Below are positions 46,625-58,380 of a stretch of DNA of 64,000 nucleotides, piece by piece. Origin of the DNA: Varanus komodoensis (lineage: Eukaryota > Chordata > Lepidosauria > Squamata > Varanidae); the NCBI RefSeq assembly GCF_004798865.1, contig NW_025335587.1:4005585-4069584 (forward strand). The letters are read 5' to 3'. Within the stretch, counting starts at the first letter, position 1. The number at the start of each line of letters is the position of its first letter. The notes beneath the pieces are model-generated. The model was given only the letters and a program-made list of their open reading frames with translations, was not told where the DNA came from and did no database searches. The position numbers and the translations under genes were made by a program.

Positions 46625-49500
46625 GTTCCCAGTGCATTTCTAGAAAATGATCAAAAGGTATTTCCTGTAAAAATGAACAATAAATACTTCAAAAAAAAAA
46701 ACCCCCAAACCTCACAACACTCAATATTATTAATTGTATTAAACATATCATCTAATAACACTGTCAAATATCTCAAGTGGCAAGTGCCAACAGGACTGTA
46801 GCCTAAACAGGACCACAGAGATAATATAAAGAAGTACCAGCATGCATGGGCAACCAGATCTTTTAAAAACTCCAAAACATTACTTAAATATGTTTTTTTT
46901 TAAATCCAAAACTTAAAGAGAGGCAAACCTCAAGATACAGTCTACTGAGAAATAAACAAGCTAAGTAGCCACTGAATGCTGGTTAGGGGGACAGAGATGT
47001 TCGGCTTTAGAGGTTTTTATGTGTTTGTCCCACTCCCAACTATAATTGGGATGCATATTGCTTCAGAAAGTTTAAGATATATATATTATTGTTAATCAAA
47101 AATTGGTCTGCAAGATGATGCTGGTCATCTGGGACTCGAGCCTGAATTTTTTATTTGGAGTCTAGCTGTTATGGCAGGCAATCCACCCCACCACCCTGCT
47201 GCCATGGGCATTTGTTGAAATAAAAGTTAATCTCTGCAGCATGTGATCCCCTGGGCTTTTGTCCATATGTGCTTCACTCCCAGCTTCTCCCGCCCTTAAA
47301 TAATTCTACCTGAGATTTATTTTCAGCAATCAAATTCTCGTATTTCCTGTCCATGCCTCCCTTTTTACAAACAGGAGACAGTGCCTTTGAAAAGAAACAC
47401 AGATTTAAAAGCATATTTAAATTCAATGTGCAATTATGTGCATTTTGTTTCATTCTGTGGGCCAGAGTCCCAGATCTTTTCGGTACCTAGCACTATCCCT
47501 GAAAAACTTGAGCTATTCTGGCAAATCAAGATGGCACAGCTTACTCGGGATAATATGTCTGATCCTTTTTTAAAGCAATCTACACGTGAAACTAGAAAAC
47601 ATGATGCTATAATAACGGGATTATCCTATGATGAAGCATATCTGCCTAAGTGGTTATTTGGAATTTTAACTTTCCAGAACATGATCCTCTACCAGCATAC
47701 CTAATGAGACTTCCCCTGGTAGAGCTAGTTATTGTCTAAACACAAATAATGATGAGGAGCTCTGCAGCTGCCTAAATAGGAATAATCTTTCTTTCCTATG
47801 CTTACCAGAATCCTGTTGCAGAGAGTATCTGTTAGTACACCTATAAACTCAGGAACATTGTAAACATCTTTGAGCTATGCAGAAAATACATCTCTTATAC
47901 TGACGTCTGTAGATGTTGGTCTTATTTCATAGCATTCACTTAATTCATTTATTGTGTACATATACACTACTCACAGCTCCAGCAGATGCAACGGCTTAGA
48001 CAATAAATCCTTTTGAAAACGTGGCATACTGAAATGGCAGACATTACCTTGTGCAAACCTCTGTCAAGATAAAATACGAACCCTAGCACTGCTATTTAAC
48101 ATTGTGATTAATTGCAGGTGCTTCTTCCTCGCTATAGTAGTAGAAAACAAAATTCCAAACTAGTCCATTTCAGAGGAACATCATTAAAGCTGAACAAGAT
48201 ATCGTTATCTCTGCCTGGATCTTATTTATTATTTAAAATTCACAAAGTCACCCTGTATCCACTGCATATTGATGTACTCGAGAGAGGAGTGTATGAAAAA
48301 GGCAGCCATTTGCTTTAAAAATAAATAAAAAATGGACAGACTTACTAATAAATGAACAGAAAAATTTAAATGTGAAACTGATAATAGGTATTAGAGGAAG
48401 CATTGCTAGCAGTTATAGTGTAGTAAGAGAATTATGATGTTACTTTTTATAAAGATACTCTCCAAAATATGAATAAAACCAAATTCCCTTTCAGAAAACA
48501 TTTAAGATTGCTGTTCAGAGACTTGTACTGAAGGCAGAGATAGCTCCATGTCCAACACCACACAGGAGGTTAAACCTATAACTTGTGTATGCAATTTTAA
48601 GTCACAACCATATCAGGCATATCAAAGGGCCCTATTTTAAAAGGCTATCTGAACAAAAGTTTGCTTTTGCCTTAACCTATTACTAGAAGGAAGCTTGATC
48701 TGGGGGAGAATTTTTTTTAAAAGAAGTCTTGCTTAATAAAGTTCACACCCCAAAATGGTCCCAAAAGAGCAAGTTGGGAATTTCTGCAAAAACAAAACAG
48801 CAACAAATATGAATATGAAGGAATAAAGGAATGGAGTAGCCAGTTACAGTACAATCATCAATCACATCACATAGCATGTACAATGTAAAACAAAGCAAGT
48901 AAAGAATAGGGGTGGTGGATTTTGCTGCCTGTAAGGGTTTCCTTCGCTAGCATAAAGCTATACTGGCAAAGTATGCATTGTGCTCTTTCCTGGTTTGTTT
49001 TCCTATTGTAACCTTTGTTAACAAAAAGCATGGTATCAATTTCTTTCTATAATTGTCCTAAATATATCAGCCAGTTGTTAATAGATGTTAAAAATATACC
49101 CTATGTCCCTCTATTTATAAAGTATGTGTAGTGATTTAGTCCTTTCTCAGCATCAGAAAAAATATCTTTCTGAACCTAGATATAGAGAGAAAATAGTAGC
49201 CTGTCAAGAAATATGAGGTCTGCTTAATTTATTATCCAGAAAACATTTCTCAAACACTTGCAGGTTAGAATGTATCACAAGTGCTTACAAAACTAGTAAA
49301 CACCATAATTCTTTCAATGCTGAATAATCTTCAACAAACTGCTCCTGTAGAAACTTCTGCATATCAGGTTGCATATTTTCAAACAAACTGGTAATTAGGG
49401 AAATATTCAAGTTGATTCATGTTAAACTAATGCATATTATAAAAAGAAACATAATAATACAGAAAAAGAAAGAGATTATGGAAAACTAATTGTAAATTGT
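46625..49500. other. Intron, nothing recognised
   Basis: AT-rich. An open frame at 47381-47704 (plus, 107 codons, starts MPLKRNTDLKAYLN) has no family motif and no evident splice context. No element identified. Confidence 0.4.
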
Positions 49501-49503
49501 TAG

Positions 49504-50211
49504 TGCTGGGAAATTTCAGATAAATCCTGGTAGAAAAACATTGTTTATATGTGCCTTTGTGTTATAAAATCAAACCTACATCTCTTTCTCACAAAGCAGT
49601 CAAATTCCCAGCCAGGTCACTGTTCGGCCTTGCTGTTGCCTTAAGAAGATGGCATTCTTAGCTAGACTGAGAAGCTGCTGGAGGCTAATACTATTAGTGA
49701 GGAAATACCTGTGAAAAACTTAATGGTGTCCATTTGTTTCTGAATGGGCCTACCAGCAGGCTCTAGTCCCACAGAGGCAAGCCCCTTCTGAGTGTAGTTG
49801 TCAAACTAGACTTCCTGACACATTTGCATGTTTAAACATTTGAAATGTCAAGAATTTTTTTAGACTGACCTGTCAATACAGCAATCAGTAATGTTTTCCA
49901 TACTATTGCTATCAGTATTTCTGATGGTTTAGAACATTATGTCATGCCTAAAGATATCAGGCTGCTATTGTACTAAGATTATCTGGAAACTTAACACTCT
50001 GTATTGGTGTATATGACTAACAGGTTATAGAAGTGTCTGTACAGGGGCTGTGATTTTGTAGTTGAGTTTACCTCTACCTGGTATTATATTATCGTTAGTG
50101 ACTGCAGATACTGGGGCACCAGTCAATAAAGCAGCAGAGGTTCAGACGTTTGATCTTTCCCACAGACCTGAGTGTTCATTTCCTCACAAATTGAAAACTG
50201 AGATTCTGTCA
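49504..50211 (+). mobile_element. Solo LTR, copy 2
   Basis: Begins TGCTGGGAAATTTC and ends GATTCTGTCA, 708 bp, flanked by perfect 4-bp target duplications TTAG (49500-49503 and 50212-50215). It shares with copy 1 the AATAAAG signal, the GTATTATATTATCGTTAGTG..ACTGCAG region and TTTGATCTTTCCCACAGACC. Solo LTR, old. Confidence 0.78.
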
Positions 50212-50233
50212 TTAGGGAGTCTACATTAGACAG

Positions 50234-50646
50234 TATAGGCAGCCCCTGGTTATGAACAAATTCCATTCCTGAGAAAATGGAAATTTGTCTTTAAGTTGAA
50301 TTTGTATGTAAGTTGGCCTTCCACATTCACAGTTATCTTTACCCACCTCCACTGAAACTCACTCTTGGCAGTGCCGCCTCTTTGAAGGAAGGAAATGCCA
50401 GTGGGAAATTCCTCTCCAAATGGGAAAGGAGAGGGAGGCCTCCCTCTCTTCCCTTTTGCTTCCTTTTTCTCTTCATGGTGATGCTTTGGAGGCCTTGCCT
50501 CTCCCCACTCCTTTGCTTCCTCTGTCTCTATGGTGACAACGAATTTCCGCAGCAATTTAAAAAATATTATAGGCTTTGTGGTAGTTCGTTTGTTAACTAT
50601 GGGTTGTTTGTAACTTGGGTGTTCATAACAGGGAACTTCCTCTATA
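50234..50646. mobile_element. Tc1/mariner-type MITE, second copy of the 17860 family
   Basis: The left end reads TATAGGCAGCCCCTGGTTATGA and continues with ACAAATT; the complement of the right end reads TATAGAGGAAGTTCCCTGTT and continues with ATGAACACCCAAG. Interior pieces CTTTAAGTTGAATTTGTATG and TAAGTTGGCC, and near the right TTCGTTTGTTAACTATGG, match the family seen at 17860. A pyrimidine-rich middle is present. It begins 22 bp after LTR copy 2. The frames over it are not genes. Confidence 0.68.
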
Positions 50647-50649
50647 TTC

Positions 50650-52525
50650 TATTTTGACATGATAGTTAGCTAAGTTATATCGCTAGCCTCTGCTTGCTCT
50701 CACATGTTTTATAGAAAATGCTGCCAGTAATTACAATATTATTTTAGGAACAGACATGCAGAAAATGGATATTAGTTTACTGAAGTAACAAAGCACATTC
50801 CATAACTTGACCAAACACAGAATTTTATGCCAGAACTATGACAACACACACAGAAACAGAAAAACAAAGTTTGCCAGAGCAGCTGATGTCTAATTCAGGT
50901 TTGTCTGCATGTATTTCCCTGTTTCTTTCATCAAATATTTTTCCCTGACATTTTTTGAAAGCATGCCGACAGATCTGTATTTATTCTGAAATGGAAAATA
51001 CATTGAGTGCTAGGAACTGACACTTCTGCAGCTATCAAGACTAATATATTATCATCCTAGAGCAGGCTGTAGTGTATTACCTCCAGCCTAGGGGTCAAAT
51101 CTGGTCCTCCTCACAAGGCCATGTCCCTTTCGGCTAGCCCCACCCCGTTCTCCAGTTTTCTCCCCTACAAGATTGAAAAGCCTCCTCTAAGGCTTTGCTA
51201 TTGGCAGTAAAAGCTTTGTTTCAATTACCTGTATATAGCCCAAGTTACAACCAGATACAAGGACTAGAGGGCATGATCCAAAGGCTTTATAGAAAAGGTG
51301 AGTTTTTGAAGCCGCATTTTTAAAAAATGAGGGGGGCATATGGAGAATTTCTGGGAGGCATAAGGGGAAATGGGCAGAGTCATTTCCCACAGATGGAAAT
51401 GCAAAGAAAACTGCAAGGGTTGTATTTGGATCATGTATTTGTGTGGGAACTAGGGGTAGACAGGAAGGTGATCACAGTATCTAAGGAATGGAGTCACATG
51501 ATAGGAGAACCCAAGATCACCATTAGGAAAATAATGCTTGACTAGATGCACCTTTTATTTCATGCACAGAACTCTCTGTTTTTATAAAATCTGTATCCAA
51601 TGTCATCTGTGAGATTGTCCTTGTCTACTTTGGCAGGTCTAATATACTAGTATGAAACCATTCATTTCCTATGCTCTTTGTCATCACTCTGTGAAAGAGA
51701 TAATTTTAATGAGGGCAGTCTATTAAAAGTCTACAATCTATTCTCATTACTGCCCTGAATTTTGTCAAATATTAAGTGCGCTTATTCTTCTCAGATTGCT
51801 TAAGGGTTGATAAGTGTAACCAAGGAACCAAAGTATTTTGTGGAAGGGCAAAAGAGTGGGGAATTTCCATTTATATCTGTCTGCCTATCTATCTATCTCC
51901 AGAAGGAAATGAAATTCGAATCTCTTTTGAAACATTAGTGTACGCATACACATCCTAACTAAAAAAAGTATACATTGGAAAGAAAATCTCCTGCTGCCAT
52001 TGCAATACCACTGGCATTTCAATCACTAGGATATTAGGATAACTCTAGTAGGTAATAAGTTTTTATTGAGTTCTCAAAGCTGCATCATTCGTCCATCCGA
52101 CTTTTTAATTTCCCACATGAACGCCTCTGTGTTACATTAGCTCACAGTGTGTTTGGGCAGGCTATAGTTCACACTGAGCGAGTGCCTAAACCCAACTCTG
52201 ACAACATTCCCCAGTGAATACCAAAATTAAAAATTAGTGCTTTTTCACAGCAGCATTCAGGTGCCTTTTCTCACGCAGATGGCTAATTTGCACAGGGCTA
52301 TTTATGCCAGACAATTAGCTGCCGTTCTCTCCCAACTAAATTACCTTAAATGAGCACAAAACCTGAAGAGTCAGCTTTCTGCAGGAAGGAGCACAGGAAA
52401 TAGGGAGCAACTGAGGTTGATAGACTTTCTAAGTGTGGCAGATACTGAGTTTCGAATGGTTGCCCTGAGAACATGTTCTTGAAATGCAACAAATCTGTGC
52501 TGAAACCACTTCTGCCACAATATAG
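50650..52525. other. Intron; possible conserved element near 52090-52400
   Basis: No gene or repeat recognised. 52090-52400 has balanced composition and many homeodomain/octamer-like motifs (GCTAATTTGCAC, AGACAATTAGCTG), which is suggestive of a regulatory element but not evidence of one. A CTATCTATCTAT tract lies near 51885-51898. Confidence 0.35.
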
Positions 52526-52528
52526 AAC

Positions 52529-52622
52529 AGGGTTTCCAACTCAGTGCCATTCAGATGTGTTGCACTACAAGCGCTATCATGAAAGCTGACACATTTGGAA
52601 GGTGCTGGTTTGGAGAAGGCTG
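52529..52622. mobile_element. Palindromic MITE copy ('ACTACAACTCCCA' family)
   Basis: CAGGGTTTCCAACTCAGTGC, then CATTCAGATGTGTTGCACTA, CAAGCGCTATCATG, and the inverted partner CTGACACATTTGGAAGGTGC with TGGTTTGGAGAAGGCTG. Both arms are visible in this copy. Confidence 0.62.
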
Positions 52623-52914
52623 CTCTAATACACACACACCATTTGACAAGCGTTGACAGTTTCAGACTGAACTCATTTGTAAGCCACAGCCAAGACATCT
52701 AGAGTTCTGTGTAACAATTTCCAGAGGAATCATTCTATTGTTACAACTATATAAAATAGTTATATTTTGTTTGTTTAACTTCTATAGCTAAAGCTAAAAC
52801 ATTATTTTAAAGGTTGTCATAAAAATATTTGAAACCAAATGTAAAACATATTTAAAAATTCCAGTACCTTAAACAAGGTACCTGATAAAACAACTAACAA
52901 CATAATTAAATTAG

Positions 52915-53395
52915 ACCAGTAAACTAATTAATGTCCTGCAGTAGAGAACAGTCTTAACCTGGCACTGCAAATATAATAAGGTTGGCACAAGGCAGGCCTC
53001 AGTGGAAAGCTTGTTCCATAACTGGAGGCCACCTCTGAAAAGGCCCTTGTCATCAACTGAGCCTCCCTCAGCAGTGGACGTTGGAGAACTTGATCATAGT
53101 GTCTGCATAGATGGTGGTCAAGAGAGGCATTTCATCAGATATTGTGATCCCAACCTGTGCTATTAATACCAGCACCCTAAATTCGGCTTGGAAGGATATA
53201 AGTAGCCAGTACAAGTGGGCCCAAATTGGTATTATATGTTCAGACTATCTGGTCCCTATTAGTCTGCTATCTCACTTTGCGCAAGCTGCAGCTTCTGAAC
53301 AGTTTTCAAGGGCTGACTCAGGTACACTTCACTGCAGTAATCTAGTTTACAAATTACCTGTCATGTGCAGACACTGGGACAAGGTGCCAGAACAT
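52915..53395 (-). mobile_element. Old L2 LINE, 3' part
   Basis: The plus-strand text follows the reversed L2 C-terminal region: GTGGAAAGCTTGTTCCATAA, CTGGAGGCCACCTCTGAAAA, GGCCCTTGTCATC, AGCACCCTAAATTCGGC, GTGGGCCCAAATTGG, CTTCTGAACAGTTTTCAAGG and CACTGCAGTAATCTAG. Diverged, with no long frame. The same copy seems to resume at 54003 after about 600 bp of foreign sequence. Confidence 0.68.
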
Positions 53396-54002
53396 GCACA
53401 GACACTGTATAGTTTTGACGGGAATGCAAGCTCTGACAGTGAAGATGATATGGTTGTGGAATATCAACAAGCTGCCTAGAGAATCCATTTGTATTAGTGG
53501 AAGGCATACTAATTAAAAAAAATAGAAATAAAAATAAGTCCCAGTATCAGATCAAGGTCAAGGAATGTATGGAAAACAAGGAAAGAAATTGTCACTCCAG
53601 GATGATGGAGCGATGGCCAAACGGCCCACAGGAATGAAGCAATAGCAGAACAGGAGGTGAAGCTGGCAGCTGGGTCCAGAGAGGGCTCTGGTCTGCCAAT
53701 AGCAAACCAGGAGGAGGAAAGAGATGAAGGAGCTGAGCAGTCTGTCTGACATAGAGGTTCCTCCCCTTGATGAGAGGATTCCAGTTGCTAGGAGGCAGCA
53801 TAGGCAGGAAATTCAGTTAACTGAGAAGCATGTGTGTTTCAAAAGGACTAGGTTTTGCGTGGGGATGCATAGATGGAAGGGGTATAAAGAGTAGGAAAGC
53901 TAAAGTCTTGTAGGCAAACAACTTGGGAGTAGTATGTTTACTCAGGAGGAGAGCTGCACCTCACAACTGCACTAGACCATAGATTACTGATAGCAGGCTA
54001 TC
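53396..54002. other. Unclassified ~600-bp insertion inside the L2
   Basis: The L2 at 52915-53395 and the piece at 54003-54300 match consecutive parts of the L2 at 6485-8325, so this stretch is foreign to it. It contains an A-rich run near 53514-53537 and a GGGTATAAAGAG sequence near 53880. I could not name the element. It may be an LTR-type remnant or another retroposon. Confidence 0.45.
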
Positions 54003-54300
54003 TCTATCCAGACAGGGGAGTAGCTGGGACACGAGCTGAAAGTGGAAGAAGGCACTCCAAACCACTTAAGTGTTGGGGAAATTTGGGTAAATTCTGTCTG
54101 AAAAGCATTACTCCTGTGTGCCTTTGCATTGTGGGATCAAATCCTGTCTTCCTTCTCAAAATCAAGCTGTCATAAGTCACCTGAGCCTCAAGTGACAACG
54201 ATGCATCAAGAAACATCCTGAAACTGTGAACATTCTTCTTCAAGGGGAGTGCAACTTTCTCCAGAACAGTTTGAATTCCCTCCATCTAGTTATAAAGTCC
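54003..54300 (-). mobile_element. Old L2 LINE, continuing part, split by the short LTR
   Basis: CAGACAGGGGAGTAGCTGGG, GAGCTGAAAGTGGAAGAAGG, CACTCCAAACC, then (after the LTR) GTCACCTGAGCCTCAAGTGA, ATGCATCAAGAAACATCC and CAAGGGGAGTGCAACTTTCT follow the reversed L2 region seen at 7390-7560. 54071-54172 is a later insertion. Confidence 0.68.
54071..54172 (+). mobile_element. Short form of the LTR, copy 3
   Basis: Begins TGTTGGGGAAATTTGGG and ends AAGCTGTCA; only 102 bp. It is close to copy 1 over most of this length and is bounded by perfect 4-bp duplications TAAG (54067-54070 and 54173-54176). It lies inside an L2, so it is younger than that L2. It is much shorter than the 638- and 708-bp copies. 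Confidence 0.72.
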
Positions 54301-54569
54301 ATAGGGATTGGGACCAGTTTGTTTGAAAAACTGCATTCTCCCATGTGACCCTATCTGGGTTTTAAGATCCCCTCTCTGTACAGCCATTACCAGAAGCATA
54401 TTTAGCAGGAACACAAGGGGATCTTGTCACACCAGGTCTGTGTTGTATGAAAAACATATTTTCAATAGGAGAATATGTTTTTATTGAGGCAACCTTTTTG
54501 CTTTTCAACTGATTTGTTTGCTGAAGTAGATTTTACGTAGTGGCCACTTTCTGTCTTATATATTTTTCG

Positions 54570-54690
54570 TGTTTTATTGATTTGCTTTTATGTTTTAAGT
54601 ATAATTGTATATACTTTTGTATTTTATCTTGTTGTTAGCCATCTTGAGCCCTATATGAAAAAACAAGAGGTTTATATAAACTAAAAGGAA
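54570..54690 (+). mobile_element. L2-like LINE 3' tail, worn
   Basis: TGTTTTATTGATTTGC, TTTTGTATTTTATCTTGTTG, TTAGCCATCTTGAGCCCTAT, then GGTTTATATAAACT. The 'GCCRYCYTGAGCCC..GGTATATAAA' order is an L2-type end. Around it, 54300-54570 and 54690-55425 show nothing else recognisable. Confidence 0.45.
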
Positions 54691-55427
54691 ACCAGAGCAG
54701 TATTTGTAACAGAAAGTCAGGATATAAGTGTAATAAATAGTATTGACAATGGATATAGAAGGTTTTATTTGAGAGACAAATTTGTATGTACATTTGTGTA
54801 AGACGGGAAGTAAAATTTGGGTGGCATTTATTTGGTGTTAACTAGCAAATATAAGATGCACATTTCTGTGCCTACATATTCTCCACATTTCAACAAATAT
54901 CGCCAAACTGCTAATACTAAATCCCACTTCCCTCATGCTCTTTAACTGATTACTGAACATGTTTGATCTGAGAAAGAGTAAAGACACAGAGAGACTGCTT
55001 GGCGATCCGCTTACCTGTCTGCTTCAAACAGAGAACCTTGAGTATAAAATTTCAGTCAAGAATGTATTCCTAAAGTGAACTGATTATTTAAATGTTAGAT
55101 GGGAAAGATTTTCTGAATAAGTAGTAGAAGAAAAACCACTACATAAATTAGACAAAATCATAACAAGGTTGATAGAGGTAGTACTTACAAAACAAAGGGG
55201 GCAATTTACTTGCTATGAATAAAAGACAACTGAAAGAAAAACTGGTGTGGATGGTAAAGTACGCTTATGAAAAAGCTTAAAGTTTATAATCAAATGCAAA
55301 AACAACAAAATAAGCTTGACCACAAGAAGATACATTATTGTTTACCAAAACATACCAATCCTTCCCACCTAAAGGCAAATAACATAAAAAATAAATGGAG
55401 TTGTCTTTCCTAGTTTTCTCTACTCCA

Positions 55428-55566
55428 TTGGCAGAAGTTCTCCCAAGGCCTCCAGGGGGAGCTTTTCCAACCCTGCTCCATCCGTACTTTTAATTGGAAA
55501 TGCCAAGGACTGAACCTGGGGGTTTTTGAACTTAAGATTTTCTGCACTGAAAGCATGCTGAAATAG
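55428..55566 (-). mobile_element. tRNA-Ala-type SINE, worn
   Basis: TTGGCAGAAGTTCTCCCAAG, GAGCTTTTCCAACCCTGC, GGAAATGCCAAGGACTGAAC, CTGGGGGTTTTTGAAC and TTTTCTGCACTGAAAGCATG follow the same order as 13362-13534. The tRNA head end is incomplete. Confidence 0.6.
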
Positions 55567-55569
55567 TAT

Positions 55570-57700
55570 CCTTTCCCACAACCATTCCTAAATGGCAGAT
55601 TCATCTACCTAGCAACAGATACATACCAACCTGCTTGGGATGCCTGTGTACCAAAGCACATAAGACAGGGGATAAGCCTTAAAGACTGCAGGAGGTGGGT
55701 TTTTGTCTTTCTTTCTAGCCACAGAGCATAGCGATACGAAGGAGGTTATAGATGTATTGGATTGCGTCATCATGATCATCTCATTTCTAAACAATCCAAT
55801 AGCCAAAGTCATCTGGATGGCTTATAACAGTAAGCCTGTGGTCAAGAGTGTGGCATTTGCATCCATGCACAGTTCAAGTTCTTTCTGTATAACCCAAGTA
55901 AAAATAGGAAAAAGAATAAAAAAGCTAAGAGAGACATAATCAAATGAAAATGCATCATAACTTGTAACTCATTTAAGTTTTACTGATCAGCTTGGCAAGT
56001 CTCCAGGAAACATTTCTCTAATCTTTGCAATTTGATTTGCTCAGAGAATGCATACAACCAAGGAAAACACTAAACCCAAAGATCATTCCATTTAGCTCCT
56101 ATTCTTTTGATACATTTTTCCATCACAGAGATTCTATATTCAAACTCTCAAGGATCCCTCACTCCCTTCTTACATTTAACGCTGAGATTCAAAACATGTC
56201 ATGCTTACTAAATGCCATTTACATCCCACTAATAAATTTGCAGCCAGTCTGTCCCATTTTTCCCTTTTCATGTTCTCAAACTGTCCTCAACAATGCAATC
56301 AAATGTTTAAACATTAGTTTCGCTTCTGTTCATAACTGAACATACATCAATTCATAATATGAGCAATTCTGGATAGCAGCAGGAAAGGACATTAGGTCAA
56401 AAAGCAGATGCTAATGCACCTTTAACGTTTCTGGTCGAGTATTATTAACCTTCTGGTCACCATTATTAAAGATATCAAATGAAAATGAAAACTTACTTAA
56501 TCATTGAAAATGGCTATCATTATGAAAATGAACACTTTAGAAGACACTTGGGTACACTACGTGCTTCCAAATCATTAACAACAGTAACAGAACACACTAG
56601 CTATCAAACTATTCCGTTGATGGATATTTGGAAAGGCAGAAAATGTCCACTTAACTCAGACTGGAAATATATCACAGAACTAGACTTGTGCAGCATTTTT
56701 TAAGTAACAGAGCAGTCCTAATTTCCAGATTCCCTGGCTGGAGGGGTATGTTTCAGGATGGGAAGGCCCTACATAGTGAAAGCTACTTCCAGCAGTGCTC
56801 CCACTGATGGTACCAATTATAAGGACCCAAAGTGGGTTGTTGCAGGATGGGACAAAGCTAACTTTGGACCCAAAGCTATTCCACTACCAAAAGGGAGCCA
56901 AATTAGCCCCTTAAAATATGCCAATCTGGCTGTAGCTAATCTCCCCACCACCACATCCCTGAGCCTTGCTTCCAGTGGGGTTGTAGGAACTGCCAGCTGA
57001 GAACCTCCCTATATCTTCTGCCATGGCTGGTGTGAGCCAGCAGGGCATAGGATGAAGCAGCAGGCCTGCAATTCATTCCTCTCCAACCCCATTTAGGATT
57101 GTACAGCATGGCATAAGGGCTGGATTCACTTTCAAAGCACTTTCAGGTCACCACATTTCAAGGCCAAATCAAAGAGACAGGGACAAACATGAAAGAGTTG
57201 GGGCAAACAAAACAATATCACCATATTATAGTTTCAATGTCTTACTACCAGTGACTAAGCCTTATATGTCCACCATTTAGAAAGGGAGGAAAACAACAGA
57301 AAATCGAAAAACTACCAAAACAACCTGTGGCTGGGGAGAAGGGGTAGGACAAGGGAAATGTGTTCTGGTCATCTGGGAACTCATTTGGTCCATAGGCCTG
57401 AGGTTCCCCTTCCCTGCTGTAAACTGTACACATTCATACAACTCTCCACTTATTGACCAGCCTAGAGATATCCAGTGAAAATATTAGTATATGAAAATGG
57501 TCAGCAACAGTGGGTAATTTATAAAGAAATGCTTCATGTCCATTAACAGAAAAATAGGCCACCATCATAAGTTTGTCTGTTTGCATTCTACACCCACCTT
57601 TTGGATCCTTTACTGTAAAGAAGCTTACAATAAACATAAAAACACAAAAAAATCGAACAAATAAAGCACTAGATAAATCTTATATACTACATATATCAGC
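55570..57700. other. Intron, nothing recognised
   Basis: An open frame at 56758-57000 (plus, 80 codons, MGRPYIVKATSSS..) sits in less AT-rich sequence but shows no domain. No repeat identified. Confidence 0.4.
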
Positions 57701-57704
57701 ATAT

Positions 57705-58190
57705 ATCAGCATATAAAGTGACTTCCATATAAGGTGAGGTCAGTATTTTGGGCTGTTTTCCCAGTGTCTGTCATATGTCAGGTGTATATGATGACCTGCA
57801 ATTTTGCTTTGTTATTTTTGATTTCAAAGATTGTCTTATGTGCCAATATATACAGTAACAACGTATGGAACAAGTGACCATGAAGTATAATTCAGGAAAA
57901 TATAATAACAACATGTGGAACAGGCAACCAGCAAGTTTCATAAAAAATACCAGTATATTATCAGCATAAAGGTAACTTGTGTATAAGACAAGGTTAATAT
58001 TTTGGACCGTTTTTCTGGTTGGACATATAAGACAACCCCAATTTTTGCTTTGCTGTTGTTGGTTTNNNNNNNNNNNNNNNNNNNNNNNNNNNNNNNNNNN
58101 NNNNNNNNNNNNNNNNNNNNNNNNNNNNNNNNNNNNNNNNNNNNNNNNNNNNNNNNNNNNNNNNNCCAATATATACAATACTTACGTCAC
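57705..58190. repeat. Direct repeat of ~255-bp unit, possibly a MITE pair
   Basis: ATCAGCATATAAAGTGACTT at 57705 and ATCAGCATAAAGGTAACTTG at 57960 begin two similar units. Both continue with 'AAGRYRAGGTYARTATTTTGG', 'CTGTTTTCCCAG/CCGTTTTTCTGG', 'TTTTGCTTTG' and then CCAATATATACA. The second unit is broken by the gap. The 'TATAAGACRA' wording recalls mariner-type MITEs, but no inverted ends were set. Confidence 0.6.
58066..58165. other. Assembly gap (100 N)
   Basis: Exactly 100 N. By alignment with the preceding unit only about 18 bases (those equivalent to 57825-57842) should be missing. Confidence 0.95.
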
Positions 58191-58380
58191 AGAAGTGCCT
58201 AGGAACTAGTGGGACTAGACAATAGCCCTCCCCCTCCACTTAAGGTAAAAGCAGTTTGAAAAAAGAAACATTAAAAGAGATGTAATGCTAATCACACAGT
58301 CACTTCTGGAAAACAGATTCAAAAGATGCTTGTGCTATTTCAAACCTTCTGCAAAAAATTGCTTTCAGACTAAAAACATT

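Noticed and set aside
50250-50657. Two overlapping frames of 101 and 114 codons
   Set aside because: They lie within a mariner-type MITE with a pyrimidine-rich centre; no transposase motifs.
53111-53479. 122-codon open frame on the plus strand
   Set aside because: It overlaps an L2 remnant lying on the other strand and then runs into the unclassified insertion; no coding family recognised.
56758-57000. 80-codon open frame in less AT-rich sequence
   Set aside because: No recognisable domain and no neighbouring exon-like features.
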